The notes beneath the pieces were generated by a model that was not told the origin of the DNA, did no database searches, and saw only the letters and a program-made list of their open reading frames with translations. DNA of 33,420 nucleotides from Anaerotruncus sp. Its GTDB lineage: Bacteria; Bacillota; Clostridia; Oscillospirales; Ruminococcaceae. Of the stretch, positions 1 through 6,781 are shown piece after piece. Each line of letters starts with the position of its first letter. The stretch's first letter is position 1. The position numbers and the translations under genes are program-made. The DNA is taken from assembly GCA_021770005.1 (NCBI GenBank), contig JAETRV010000029.1, positions 1 to 33,420 on the forward strand. Direction: 5' to 3'.

Positions 1-79
1 TCCGCCGCGTGCGCGCGGCGGCGGGGGCTCTGCCCCTCGACCCCGCGATTTTTTGAAAAAAATCGACTAAAACTTTTGG
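1..79 (-). repeat. Intergenic modular repeat, copy A (partial)
   Basis: Read on the minus strand this is an AAAAGTTTT box, a stem (CGATTTTTT paired with AAAAAATCG), a GGGGTCGAGGGGC/GCCCC hairpin and a GC stem (CCGCCGCG...CGCGGCGG). It directly follows the glnS stop codon; the last two bases of that stop are already part of the conserved AACCAAAAG start of the element. The copy at 15215-15295 is almost identical. It is cut by the window edge, so its further modules are not visible. Confidence 0.85.
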
Positions 80-1735
80 TTAGCCGGGCAGTTTAAAGCT
101 GTCCTTGAGGGTAACAACCCGGTTAAAAGTATTGTCATGTTTGCTGTCCTTGCAGAAATAACCCATCCGGACAAACTGGAACCGGTCGCCGGTTTTGGCG
201 TCGGCGAGGGAGGCTTCGAGCTTACAGTGCTTGAGCGCAGTGAGGGAATTCGGGTTCAGATAATCGAGATAGTTAGTCCCCTCGGGTACTGCGTTGACAT
301 CGACGAGCGAGAACAGATTCTCGTACAGCATGATATCTGCGTCAACCGCATGTGCCGCACTGACCCAATGGATGGTGCCGCGCACCTTGCGCCCATCCGC
401 AGGGTTGCCGTTACGGGTCTCGAGGTCTGCGGTGCAGCGCAGTTCAACGACTTCGCCCTCCGCGTTTTTCACGACTTCCTCACATTTCACCAGATAAGCG
501 CCCATCAGCCGGACTTCCCCGCCCGGTTTGAGCCGCTGGAACTTGGGCGGCGGGACCTCAGCGAAGTCGGATTTTTCGATGAACAGCTCCCGGGTGAACG
601 CGACCTGACGGGTACCTGCCTCGGGATCGACTGGGTTGTTGGAGACCTCAAAATATTCGGTCTCATCCGCCGGATAGTTGGTGATGGTGACCTTGAGCGG
701 TTCGGTGACCGCCATCCGGCGGGGTGCGCTGGCGTTCAGCTCCTCGCGGATGCAGTATTCGAGCAGTTTGATATCCACCAAGCTGTTCGCCTTGGCGACG
801 CCCGCGCGGCTGACAAACTCGAGGATCGAGGAAGGGGTATAGCCGCGGCGGCGCAGACCGCAGAGGGTCGGCATACGGGGATCATCCCAGCCATCGACCC
901 GGCCGGTCTCGACCAGCTCACGCAGATACCGCTTGGACATAACCGTATTGGTGATGTTCAGACGGGCAAACTCGCGCTGTTTGGGCTTCTTCTCAAAGTC
1001 GATGTTGTTGACCACCCAGTCATAGAGCGGGCGGTGGTTCTCAAACTCGATCGAACAGAGGGAATGGGTGATCCCTTCGATTGCATCCTGTATAGGATGT
1101 GCGTAATCATACAATGGGTAGATACACCACTTGTCCCCCTGGCGGTGGTGATGCGCGCGGACAATCCGGTAGATGGCGGGGTCCCGCATATTGATGTTCG
1201 GGGAAGCCATGTCGATCTTGGCGCGGAGGGTCTTACTGCCGTCGGGGAACTCTCCGTTTTTCATCCGCTGGAACAGGTCAAGGTTCTCCTCGATCGAACG
1301 ATTGCGGTAGGGGGATTCCTTGCCCGGCTGGGTGAGGGTGCCGCGATACTCGCGCATCTCGTCCGCAGTGAGGTCGCAGACATAGGCCTTACCATCTTTA
1401 ATCAGCTTGATGGCGTACTCATAGCACTGGTCAAAATAATCCGAACCATAGAAGATACCACCGTCCGGGATCGCCCCCAACCAGCGCAAATCCTCCTCAA
1501 TCGACTCGACATACTCGGTATCCTCTTTTACCGGGTTGGTATCGTCGTAGCGAAGGTTGAAAAGCCCGCCATACTTTTTCGCGGTGGAATAGTTGATGAA
1601 GATCGCCTTTGCACTGCCGATATGGAGATAGCCGTTCGGCTCGGGCGGGAACCGGGTGTGAATCCGGTCGGTGAACCCGTTGGCAATGTCCTGATCGATG
1701 ATCTCGGTGATAAAATTCGCATTATATTCAGCCAT
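80..1735 (-). CDS. glnS: Glutaminyl-tRNA synthetase
   Basis: Class I aminoacyl-tRNA synthetase that charges tRNA-Gln directly with glutamine in the cytoplasm. The 551-residue length is normal for bacterial GlnRS. Visible motifs are [15 protein letters not shown] near residue 30-44 (HIGH box), the GlnRS-typical [17 protein letters not shown], the VMSKR form of the KMSKS box near residue 268, and WDDPRMPT followed by GLRRRGYTP, which separates GlnRS from GluRS. The C-terminal anticodon-binding beta-barrels are complete. The start has an AGGAG 9-10 bases upstream. It lies downstream of gltX on the same strand with a repeat element between them, so both may be co-transcribed. A direct GlnRS suggests that the amidotransferase route for Gln-tRNA is not the only one here; gatCAB is not in this window. 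Confidence 0.97.
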   Translation of the reverse strand: MAEYNANFITEIIDQDIANGFTDRIHTRFPPEPNGYLHIGSAKAIFINYSTAKKYGGLFNLRYDDTNPVKEDTEYVESIEEDLRWLGAIPDGGIFYGSDYFDQCYEYAIKLIKDGKAYVCDLTADEMREYRGTLTQPGKESPYRNRSIEENLDLFQRMKNGEFPDGSKTLRAKIDMASPNINMRDPAIYRIVRAHHHRQGDKWCIYPLYDYAHPIQDAIEGITHSLCSIEFENHRPLYDWVVNNIDFEKKPKQREFARLNITNTVMSKRYLRELVETGRVDGWDDPRMPTLCGLRRRGYTPSSILEFVSRAGVAKANSLVDIKLLEYCIREELNASAPRRMAVTEPLKVTITNYPADETEYFEVSNNPVDPEAGTRQVAFTRELFIEKSDFAEVPPPKFQRLKPGGEVRLMGAYLVKCEEVVKNAEGEVVELRCTADLETRNGNPADGRKVRGTIHWVSAAHAVDADIMLYENLFSLVDVNAVPEGTNYLDYLNPNSLTALKHCKLEASLADAKTGDRFQFVRMGYFCKDSKHDNTFNRVVTLKDSFKLPG

Positions 1736-1750
1736 AATGTCACACTCCTA

Positions 1751-1811
1751 AACCAAAAGTTTTCGCCCGCCTTTTTCAAAAGGCGGCGGGGGACCGGGGG
1801 CAGCGCCCCCG
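1751..1811 (+). repeat. Intergenic modular repeat, copy B
   Basis: AACCAAAAGTTTT box, stem GCCCGCC/GGCGGC around a TTTTTCAAAA centre, then a GGGGGCAGCGCCCCC hairpin. It fills the whole gap between gltX (stop at 1813) and glnS (ribosome binding site at about 1745). It lacks the terminator-like second half seen in copies E, F and G. Confidence 0.8.
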
Positions 1812-1812
1812 C

Positions 1813-3453
1813 TCAGGCGAGGGCCTTTTTCAGACGCTCGGCGACCTTCTCCTTGCCGAGAATCCCCATCACCTCATACATATCCGGCGAGTTCTGGCGC
1901 CCGGTAACCGCAACCCGGATCACCATGCTCACATCCCCCACATTCCCGCGGAATGCTTCGGGATTCTTTTTATAGTCCTTCATGTTGGATGCGTACCCGA
2001 TCTCATCAGCCAGCGCCTTGATCCGGTCGAACCACTGGGCATTGTCGTCCGCCGGATCGTATAGATCGAGATACCGCGTCAGGATGGTCTGTTTGTCCGC
2101 TTCGGTCACATTTTCCGGATAGCTGTAATCCGGCTGGAACAGCTCGTCAAAGAAGAAATCCATATACGGCTTTGCGTCCGACCAGGTTGCTAGGTCCTTG
2201 CGCGGCTTTTTGCCGCCCCGCCCAATCGCCAGAATCGACCGGGTGTACGCCGGATCGCGGGTCAGCAGTTTGTGGAACTCCGGGTCAAACTGCTCCGCCC
2301 AGCTGGTCAGATGGCTGTAAACCTGGTCCACACTCATCCGCGAGATCACGTTCTTAGAAACGTCGTTCAACTTGTCAATGTCGAACAGCGAACCGGACGC
2401 GCTCATCTTCTGGGTGGTGAATTTGAATTCGTTCAGATCAGCGGTCGGGTTGGCGAGCCGCCAGTCCTCGAAGTTGGAGTTGAGCAGCGTCATGATATAT
2501 TCTTTCACCGCCGGTACACAGTACCCGGTCTGCTTGTAGAAATCGAGCGCCAGTTCCGGGTCTTTCCGCTTGGACAGCTTGCGCTTGGAACCGCCATCCA
2601 TCTTCATAAGCTGGGAGGTGTGCACATATTTCGGCAGTTTCCAGCCCATCGCCTGGAACAGCTGCACATGGAACGGCAGCGTGGCCAGCCATTCCTCGCC
2701 GCGCACCACATGGGTCGTCTGCATCAGATGGTCATCCACCACATGTGCAAAATGATAGGTCGGGATGCCGTCCGATTTCAGCAGCACCAAGTCCTGCTCA
2801 TTCTCAGGGAACTCGACCGTCCCTTTGACGAGGTCGTTGACCTTCATCCGCTTTTCGGGATTCCCCTCGCTGCGGAACCGCAGGACAAACCGCTCGCCCG
2901 CGTCGATCTTCTCCTTGATCTGTTCAAACGAGGCGTCCCGATAGACCGCATATTTCCCGTAGTAACCGATATTCTCTTTTAACGCGGTCTGCTTTTCGCG
3001 GATCGCATTCAGCTCCTCCTCCGAGCAGAAGCAAGGATAGGCTTTTCCCTGCTGGACCAGCCATTTGGCGAACGTCTGGTAGATTTCCGCGCGCTGGCGC
3101 TGGTAGTAGGGGCCGTAAGCGCCGGATTCCCCGTCCGCAGTCGCGCCCTCGTCGAACCCCAGCTCATACTCGTGGAACACCCGTATGATCGTCTGGACGC
3201 CGCCCTCAACCGAGCGCTTCAGATCGGTGTCCTCGATCCGCAGACAGAGTACGCCGTTGCTCTGGTGGGCAAGACGCTCGTCCACGATTGCGCTGAACAG
3301 GTTGCCCAGGTGCATAAAGCCGGTCGGGCTGGGCGCCATACGGGTGACCTTCGCCCCCTCGGGCAGATTGCGCGGCGGGTATTTCGCCTCAATCTCAGCG
3401 GGCGTGGTCTGAATCTGCGGAAACAGCAGTTCCGCCAATGCGTTGTAATCCAT
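1813..3453 (-). CDS. gltX: Glutamyl-tRNA synthetase
   Basis: Class I synthetase attaching glutamate to tRNA-Glu. The APSPTGFMHLGN segment (HIGH box, about residues 40-51), the FCSEEEL segment and KLSKRKDPELALDF (KMSKS box) identify the family. I place the start at 3453 (MDYNALAEL, 546 residues) because AAGGAG lies 9-10 bases upstream; a start at 3474 adds seven residues but has no ribosome binding site. The stop codon abuts repeat copy B. Upstream, on the same strand, lies a train of hairpins (3484-3639) that would form its leader if transcription starts beyond it. No T-box specifier or AGGGTGG antiterminator motif is seen. Because the organism also has GlnRS, this enzyme is expected to discriminate tRNA-Glu from tRNA-Gln, but that cannot be read from the sequence alone. 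Confidence 0.96.
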   Translation of the reverse strand: MDYNALAELLFPQIQTTPAEIEAKYPPRNLPEGAKVTRMAPSPTGFMHLGNLFSAIVDERLAHQSNGVLCLRIEDTDLKRSVEGGVQTIIRVFHEYELGFDEGATADGESGAYGPYYQRQRAEIYQTFAKWLVQQGKAYPCFCSEEELNAIREKQTALKENIGYYGKYAVYRDASFEQIKEKIDAGERFVLRFRSEGNPEKRMKVNDLVKGTVEFPENEQDLVLLKSDGIPTYHFAHVVDDHLMQTTHVVRGEEWLATLPFHVQLFQAMGWKLPKYVHTSQLMKMDGGSKRKLSKRKDPELALDFYKQTGYCVPAVKEYIMTLLNSNFEDWRLANPTADLNEFKFTTQKMSASGSLFDIDKLNDVSKNVISRMSVDQVYSHLTSWAEQFDPEFHKLLTRDPAYTRSILAIGRGGKKPRKDLATWSDAKPYMDFFFDELFQPDYSYPENVTEADKQTILTRYLDLYDPADDNAQWFDRIKALADEIGYASNMKDYKKNPEAFRGNVGDVSMVIRVAVTGRQNSPDMYEVMGILGKEKVAERLKKALA

Positions 3454-3483
3454 GGTACAGGACTCCTTTATCATTGAAGTACT

Positions 3484-3639
3484 TGAAAAGAATCATTTTG
3501 ATTCTTTTCAGGTTTGCGGCGGACTCGCCGCAGAAGGCCGCTATCAGCGGCCTTACTTCAGATTTCATAGTCATCAGGCACGCGAAGCGCGCTTGCGGGC
3601 TTTTGCCCGCCACTTGAAAACAAGTACTTGTTTTCAAAT
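3484..3639. repeat. Train of consecutive hairpins upstream of gltX
   Basis: Four clear inverted repeats follow each other: 3484-3510 (TGAAAAGAATC / GATTCTTTTCA), 3515-3532 (TGCGGCG / CGCCGCA), 3534-3554 (AAGGCCGC / GCGGCCTT) and 3595-3610 (GCGGGC / GCCCGC). A 28-bp near-perfect palindrome at 3612-3639 (ACTTGAAAACAAGT and its complement, one mismatch) ends the train. None has a clear U-tract, so they do not look like simple terminators. On the minus strand they would lie in the gltX leader or in the 3' region of the small gene at 3712-3837. Confidence 0.7.
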
Positions 3640-3653
3640 GTTTTGACTATATC

Positions 3654-3682
3654 TTGACAGTTTTCAGCCGATTTGCTACAAT
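3654..3682 (+). promoter_or_regulatory. Sigma-A promoter for antisense RNA
   Basis: TTGACA (perfect -35) at 3654-3659, a 17-bp spacer, and TACAAT at 3677-3682. The expected start is near 3689. No convincing coding gene follows in this direction, but a short RNA with an intrinsic terminator does (3689-3786), running antisense to the small ORF at 3712-3837. Confidence 0.85.
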
Positions 3683-3688
3683 AGGAGA

Positions 3689-3786
3689 GGACACAGGGGC
3701 TTGATGCGCGATCAGTCTTTGTGTATGGTAATGATTACGATGGAATTAGAAGCGATGACGGTGATCCCGTCGTTGCTTCTTTTTCT
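3689..3786 (+). ncRNA. Candidate antisense (antitoxin) RNA, about 98 nt
   Basis: The RNA is bounded by the perfect promoter at 3654-3682 and the terminator at 3749-3786. It is complementary to the last 25 codons or so of the ORF on the other strand (3712-3837) and to about 23 bases beyond its stop. Its predicted 5' end (GAGGACACAGGGG, 3687-3699) nearly repeats the predicted 5' end of the opposing mRNA (GAGGAACACAGGGG on the minus strand, 3914-3901). A 31-codon frame starting at 3704 exists inside it, but its stop codon lies beyond the terminator and its best ribosome binding site lies upstream of or at the transcription start, so translation is unlikely. Known type I antitoxins have this size and layout; no homologous family was recognised. 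Confidence 0.65.
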
Positions 3787-3837
3787 ATGTAACCGCTGAT
3801 AAAACCAGTTCACGAGGGCTGACCAGACGTCCCGCAT
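3712..3837 (-). CDS. Small ORF, candidate type I toxin (41 aa)
   Basis: A 41-residue peptide starting MRDVWSALVNWFYQRLHRKR, with an aromatic amphipathic N-terminal stretch, a basic middle and a short beta-branched hydrophobic C-terminus (GITVIASNSIVIITIHKD). The start has a perfect AGGAGG seven bases upstream (plus coordinates 3845-3850) and a sigma-A promoter at 3922-3950. The AGGAGG is paired in a 5' hairpin (3843-3879), and the 3' half of the gene is covered by an antisense RNA. This combination is typical of type I toxin-antitoxin loci. The peptide is not a classical single transmembrane helix like Fst, TxpA or BsrG, and I do not recognise its family, so the toxin role is inferred from locus architecture only. 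A longer frame reaching 4002 has no ribosome binding site. Confidence 0.6.
   Translation of the reverse strand: MRDVWSALVNWFYQRLHRKRSNDGITVIASNSIVIITIHKD
3749..3786 (+). terminator. Intrinsic terminator of the antisense RNA
   Basis: A 12-bp stem (GAAGCGATGACG / CGTCGTTGCTTC with two G-U pairs) and a 7-nt loop, followed directly by TTTTTCT at 3780-3786 on the plus strand. On the minus strand the stem is not followed by a T-run, so it would stop only the plus-strand RNA. It lies inside the opposing ORF. Confidence 0.8.
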
Positions 3838-3842
3838 GTAAC

Positions 3843-3879
3843 CACCTCCTCGCGCGACATTTTGTGTGTCGGGGAGGTG
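3843..3879 (-). promoter_or_regulatory. 5' hairpin sequestering the Shine-Dalgarno
   Basis: On the minus-strand mRNA, CACCTCC pairs with GGAGGTG (7 bp, 3873-3879 with 3843-3849) and CGACA pairs with TGTCG (5 bp), with a one-against-five internal loop and a 7-nt apical loop. Five of the six AGGAGG bases of the downstream ribosome binding site are inside the stem. Such anti-SD hairpins are usual in type I toxin mRNAs. Confidence 0.75.
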
Positions 3880-3921
3880 CATACACCAAAGACTTCCAAA
3901 CCCCTGTGTTCCTCTTGGCAT

Positions 3922-3950
3922 ATCATACCACAGCGCGGGCCGTTTTACAA
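3922..3950 (-). promoter_or_regulatory. Sigma-A promoter for the small ORF
   Basis: On the minus strand, TTGTAA (3950-3945), a 17-bp spacer and TATGAT (3927-3922). The expected start is at 3915 or 3916, giving a leader of about 78 nt that begins AGAGGAACACAGGGG. Confidence 0.75.
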
Positions 3951-3975
3951 TAAAAACCTGTCTCCACAAACCTGA

Positions 3976-4031
3976 AACCAAAAGTTTCGTCCACCTTTTC
4001 AAAGGTGGCGGGGTCGAGGGGCAGCGCCCCC
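3976..4031 (+). repeat. Intergenic modular repeat, copy C
   Basis: AACCAAAAGTTTC box, stem GTCCACC/GGTGGC around TTTTCAAA, then the GGGGTCGAGGGGCAGCGCCCC hairpin. The stem differs from the GCCCGCC/GGCGGC version in copies B and E by a change matched on both sides. The element overlaps the 3' end of ruvX and encodes its last residues and stop codon. Confidence 0.8.
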
Positions 4032-4460
4032 GTCGATGGTTTCCGGGTGGTTTTTGCGATAGTTGAGGTAACTTTCGAGTATGATCGTTGCCGCCACCGC
4101 ATCGACCACCTCTTTGCGTTTTTTGCCGCGGGTATCGGTTTCGTTGAGGTAGCCGATCGCCGAAACAGTAGTGCCGCGCTCGTCCCAGAGCCGCACCGGA
4201 ACCGAGACCTTTTCAGAAAGCGCCTTTGCGAACGCTTCACACAGCTTGGCGCGCGGCCCCGCCGAGCCGTTCATATTGAGCGGATGCCCGACCACGATCT
4301 CCCCGGCCTCATATTCGGCCGCCGCGTACGCGACCTGCTGCACCACATTTTCAAATTTCCGTTCCTGAATGACCCCAATCGGGGAAGCGAGGAACTCGGT
4401 GCGGTCACAACAGGCAAGCCCGGTGCGCGCATCGCCAAAATCAACTGCCAGAATCTTCAT
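3999..4460 (-). CDS. ruvX: RuvX/YqgF-family Holliday junction resolvase-like nuclease
   Basis: RNase H-like fold protein of the RuvX (YqgF) family, implicated in 16S rRNA 5'-end processing and possibly Holliday junction resolution. MKILAVDFGDARTGLA holds the first catalytic Asp, VVGHPLNMNGSAGPRA is the conserved middle motif, and WDERGTT with the later VDAVAA holds the remaining acidic site. At 153 residues it is slightly longer than the usual 135-145. The extra tail (about IDGGAAPRPRHL) is encoded by repeat copy C and is probably not functional. The ribosome binding site is a weak GGGGG five bases before ATG. It starts 31 bp after pyrD and is likely the last gene of the pyrK-pyrD-ruvX operon. 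Confidence 0.92.
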   Translation of the reverse strand: MKILAVDFGDARTGLACCDRTEFLASPIGVIQERKFENVVQQVAYAAAEYEAGEIVVGHPLNMNGSAGPRAKLCEAFAKALSEKVSVPVRLWDERGTTVSAIGYLNETDTRGKKRKEVVDAVAATIILESYLNYRKNHPETIDGGAAPRPRHL

Positions 4461-4491
4461 AAGAACCCCCGTTCAAGGTGCTGACATCCGG

Positions 4492-5403
4492 TCACCACGG
4501 CCGGACCGCCCCTACAATTTCATTGACATCCGAAATCCCGTTCTGCTCCAGCCAGGCGTCGATCCCTTCGACCACCTTGACCGGCGTATAAGGATCCGCG
4601 AACAACGCCGCACCTATCTGAACCGCGCGTGCCCCCGCTAACATCATTTCAATGGCATCCTGCCAGCAGGAGATGCCGCCCATCCCGACCACCGGGATTT
4701 TCACCGCACCGGCGACCTGCCAGACCATCCGCACCGCGACCGGGAACACCGCTGGGCCGGAGAGCCCGCCTACGTTGTTATGCAGCACCGGACGCCGGGT
4801 TTTGAGGTCGATGCGCATCCCGAGCAGGGTATTGATGAGCGAGACCGCGTCCGCACCCGCGTCCTCGACCGCGCGGGCGATCGAGACGATGTCGGTCACA
4901 TTCGGGGAGAGCTTGACCATCATCGGTTTGGAGGTGCGGCGGCGCATCTGGGCAACCACCTCCGCCGCAGAGGTGCAGGAGGTCCCAAACGCCGCCCCGC
5001 CCTCTTTGACGTTTGGGCAGGAGATGTTGACCTCGAGCAGGTCGATCCCGCTGCCATCCAGCCGCTCGGCGATGGCGCAGTATTCCTCCACTGTGCTCCC
5101 CGCAACATTCGCAATCACCGCGACGTCCCGGCTTTTCAGATGGGGCAGCTCGTTTTGCAAGAACGCCTCCACACCGGGGTTTTGCAGCCCGACCGAATTC
5201 AGCATCCCGGACGGGGTTTCCGCAATCCGGCAGGGCGGGTTGCCCTGCCGCTCCTGTAGGGTAGTGCCTTTGACCGAGATGCCGCCCAGCCGCTCGATCG
5301 GATAAAGTTTATCGTATTCCCGTCCGTAGCCGCAGCAGCCCGAAGCGGTGATGACCGGGTTTTTCAGTGTGACCCCGGCAAGGTTGACCTCCAGACGGCT
5401 CAT
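4492..5403 (-). CDS. pyrD: Dihydroorotate dehydrogenase B, catalytic subunit
   Basis: FMN enzyme oxidising dihydroorotate to orotate in pyrimidine synthesis, in the class 1B form that passes electrons through PyrK to NAD+. The N-terminus (NPVITASGCCGYGREY), the active-site segment EVNISCPNVKEGG with the catalytic Cys, VKLSPNVTDI and the C-terminal FMN phosphate region (GMGGISCWQDAIEMMLAGA) are all present. The 303-residue length is standard. Its ATG overlaps the pyrK stop as ATGA, so translation is coupled to the electron-transfer subunit. The 31-bp gap to ruvX suggests one transcript from the promoter near 6250. Confidence 0.96.
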   Translation of the reverse strand: MSRLEVNLAGVTLKNPVITASGCCGYGREYDKLYPIERLGGISVKGTTLQERQGNPPCRIAETPSGMLNSVGLQNPGVEAFLQNELPHLKSRDVAVIANVAGSTVEEYCAIAERLDGSGIDLLEVNISCPNVKEGGAAFGTSCTSAAEVVAQMRRRTSKPMMVKLSPNVTDIVSIARAVEDAGADAVSLINTLLGMRIDLKTRRPVLHNNVGGLSGPAVFPVAVRMVWQVAGAVKIPVVGMGGISCWQDAIEMMLAGARAVQIGAALFADPYTPVKVVEGIDAWLEQNGISDVNEIVGAVRPW

Positions 5404-6170
5404 GCGAACACCACCTCTTTTCCGTCGAATACCGGCCCGTCTTTGCAGACGTGGGTAAAGACCTCCCGCCCGTCCCGGACGGTTTTACAGGCGCAGACGA
5501 GGCACGCGCCCACCCCGCAACCCATCCGTTCCTCAAGCGAGACTTGGGTGGGGACGCCGTGTGCCTCTGCGATCTCGACCACCCCTTTGAGCATGGCCAT
5601 CGGCCCACAGGCGCAGACCATGCCGGGGGCCCCTTCGGCGAGCCGCTCCTCAAGCAGCCCTGTCACGAAACCATGATAACCTTCCGACCCGTCGTCGGTG
5701 GCGAGCCGCAGATCACAGCTGTGCGCACGGAAGTCCTCCGCCAAAATCACTGCCGAGGCGGTGCGGAACCCGAGGATCGCGGTTGCGCGGTCGCCCGCCC
5801 GCGCCGCCAGTTCAAGCAGAGGAGGCACACCGATCCCGCCGCCCACCAGCACGACCTGCTGTCCGGCCGGGGGAGTGAACCCGTTGCCGAGCGGCCCGAG
5901 CAGGTCGATCTTCTGCCCCGGCACAAGCTGTGCAAGGGCTTCGGTCCCCTTGCCGCGCACCTCGAATACCATCCGCAACAGGCCATTTTCTGTGTCGATC
6001 CCACAGATCGAGATCGGGCGGCGCAGGGAAAAACCGTCCACCCGGACGTGTACGAACTGCCCGGGCACTGCCTGCGAAACGATCTCCGGGCAGCTGACCG
6101 TGTAGCTGTAGATTCCAGCAGTAAGCTGTTCCTTCCCAACCAGCGGGTAACAGCCCTGTAAATATGCCAT
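5400..6170 (-). CDS. pyrK: Dihydroorotate dehydrogenase B, electron-transfer subunit
   Basis: FAD and [2Fe-2S] subunit that carries electrons from PyrD to NAD+. RRPISICGID is the FAD-binding motif of the ferredoxin reductase fold, GGGIGVPPLLELA binds NAD, and the C-terminal cluster ligands are the Cys residues in MGCGVGACLVCAC and THVCKDGP. I choose the start at 6170 (MAYLQGCY, 256 residues) because GGAGGG lies seven bases upstream; a frame from 6185 lacks a ribosome binding site. The stop overlaps the pyrD start by four bases. A sigma-A promoter at 6235-6263 precedes it, with a leader of about 60 nt containing a small hairpin. Confidence 0.95.
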   Translation of the reverse strand: MAYLQGCYPLVGKEQLTAGIYSYTVSCPEIVSQAVPGQFVHVRVDGFSLRRPISICGIDTENGLLRMVFEVRGKGTEALAQLVPGQKIDLLGPLGNGFTPPAGQQVVLVGGGIGVPPLLELAARAGDRATAILGFRTASAVILAEDFRAHSCDLRLATDDGSEGYHGFVTGLLEERLAEGAPGMVCACGPMAMLKGVVEIAEAHGVPTQVSLEERMGCGVGACLVCACKTVRDGREVFTHVCKDGPVFDGKEVVFA

Positions 6171-6234
6171 GAAACTTCCCTCCAAACTGTCCCTGGATCC
6201 GGCCGCTGCCGGAAGGATTCCCGTTCTTTCCGGT

Positions 6235-6263
6235 ATTATACAACACTTTTACCGAAAGGACAA
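6235..6263 (-). promoter_or_regulatory. Sigma-A promoter of the pyrK-pyrD-ruvX operon
   Basis: On the minus strand, TTGTCC (6263-6258), a 17-bp spacer and a perfect TATAAT (6240-6235). The transcript would start near 6228. Just after it an inverted repeat (CCGGAA...TTCCGG, about 6211-6233) could form a hairpin. No recognisable PyrR-binding loop or attenuator was found. Confidence 0.8.
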
Positions 6264-6288
6264 CTCCCTTTTCGGCTGCGTGGTACCG

Positions 6289-6636
6289 TCAAAACAGCGG
6301 TTCCCCTAAATATTTATCGTGTGGGGCGATTAGGCATCTTTCGATTGGTTTCCAATAGCTGTCGTAAAGGTTTTTTTGCGCCAATCCGTAATGTTCTTTC
6401 GTATCAAATTCCCAATAGAGCAGGTACTTCACACTTTTTACAATCCGTGTGAGCTTCAGCGGAGGAAGCCCTTCTTTAATCTGCTCCATGTCTATGTGGT
6501 ATTCCCTTTTGACAAGGCGGAGCAAAAGCAGTCCCTCCTGCTTCTCCAAAAGGCGTTTTGCCTCAAGCATTAACGCTTCAAATTCCGCTGTCTTTTGCGG
6601 CTTGATCTGATAAATACAGAGCTCTGTAAATGGCAT
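6289..6636 (-). CDS. Small dimeric alpha/beta-barrel protein (ABM-like)
   Basis: A 115-residue protein starting MPFTELCIYQIKPQKTAEFE. It has the pattern of antibiotic biosynthesis monooxygenase-like or related dimeric alpha/beta-barrel proteins: a beta strand, a long helix (EFEALMLEAKRLLEKQEG), then strands ending in YLLYWEF and a second helix. The start at 6636 has GAGGAGGG eight bases upstream; a longer frame to 6804 would run through the queT leader on the other strand and has no ribosome binding site. It is divergent from queT, and its start lies within 20 bp of the queT promoter. The substrate is unknown and cannot be inferred from the neighbours. Family assignment is moderately sure, function is not. 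Confidence 0.7.
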   Translation of the reverse strand: MPFTELCIYQIKPQKTAEFEALMLEAKRLLEKQEGLLLLRLVKREYHIDMEQIKEGLPPLKLTRIVKSVKYLLYWEFDTKEHYGLAQKNLYDSYWKPIERCLIAPHDKYLGEPLF

Positions 6637-6654
6637 CGTTTGCGCCCTCCTCAC

Positions 6655-6683
6655 TTGCATTTTTCGCGGATTTGTTCTAAAAT
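6655..6683 (+). promoter_or_regulatory. Sigma-A promoter of queT
   Basis: TTGCAT at 6655-6660, a 17-bp spacer and TAAAAT at 6678-6683. The same hexamer pair and spacing occurs upstream of rimP (20085-20113). Confidence 0.8.
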
Positions 6684-6771
6684 GGGGGTTGCCACAAACT
6701 GTGGCGGTCAGTCGGAAATTCCTGACCTTAAACCAAACTAGGGTATGCTTTGCAATACCTACAAAAAGGAG
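6684..6771 (+). ncRNA. Structured queT leader, candidate preQ1-type riboswitch
   Basis: The leader between the promoter and the queT ribosome binding site folds into two clean hairpins, GCCACA/TGTGGC (6691-6705) and GGTCAG/CTGACC (6706-6727). A purine-rich single strand ending in AAACCAAACTAGG follows, then a third stem (TAGG.TAT/ATACCTA) next to AAGGAG. GGTT at 6687-6690 could pair with AACC in the tail as a pseudoknot. queT genes of Firmicutes are known targets of preQ1 riboswitches, and the class III form is described from Ruminococcaceae relatives. I cannot assign the class from memory of the consensus, so this is inferred from context and structure. Confidence 0.5.
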
Positions 6772-6781
6772 AAAACGGAAT

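Noticed and set aside
137-1975. A 612-codon plus-strand frame opposite glnS
   Set aside because: It is the mirror of glnS codons in a high-GC gene, has no ribosome binding site and no recognisable domain.
3454-3700. T-box riboswitch upstream of gltX
   Set aside because: No AGGGTGG-type antiterminator bulge and no specifier stem could be found.
3704-3799. A 31-codon peptide on the plus strand within the antisense RNA
   Set aside because: The terminator at 3749-3786 precedes its stop codon, and the best Shine-Dalgarno lies at or before the transcription start.
6171-6230. PyrR-binding loop in the pyrK leader (GATCCAGGGACAG)
   Set aside because: Only about nine of fourteen consensus positions fit and there is no terminator/antiterminator pair.
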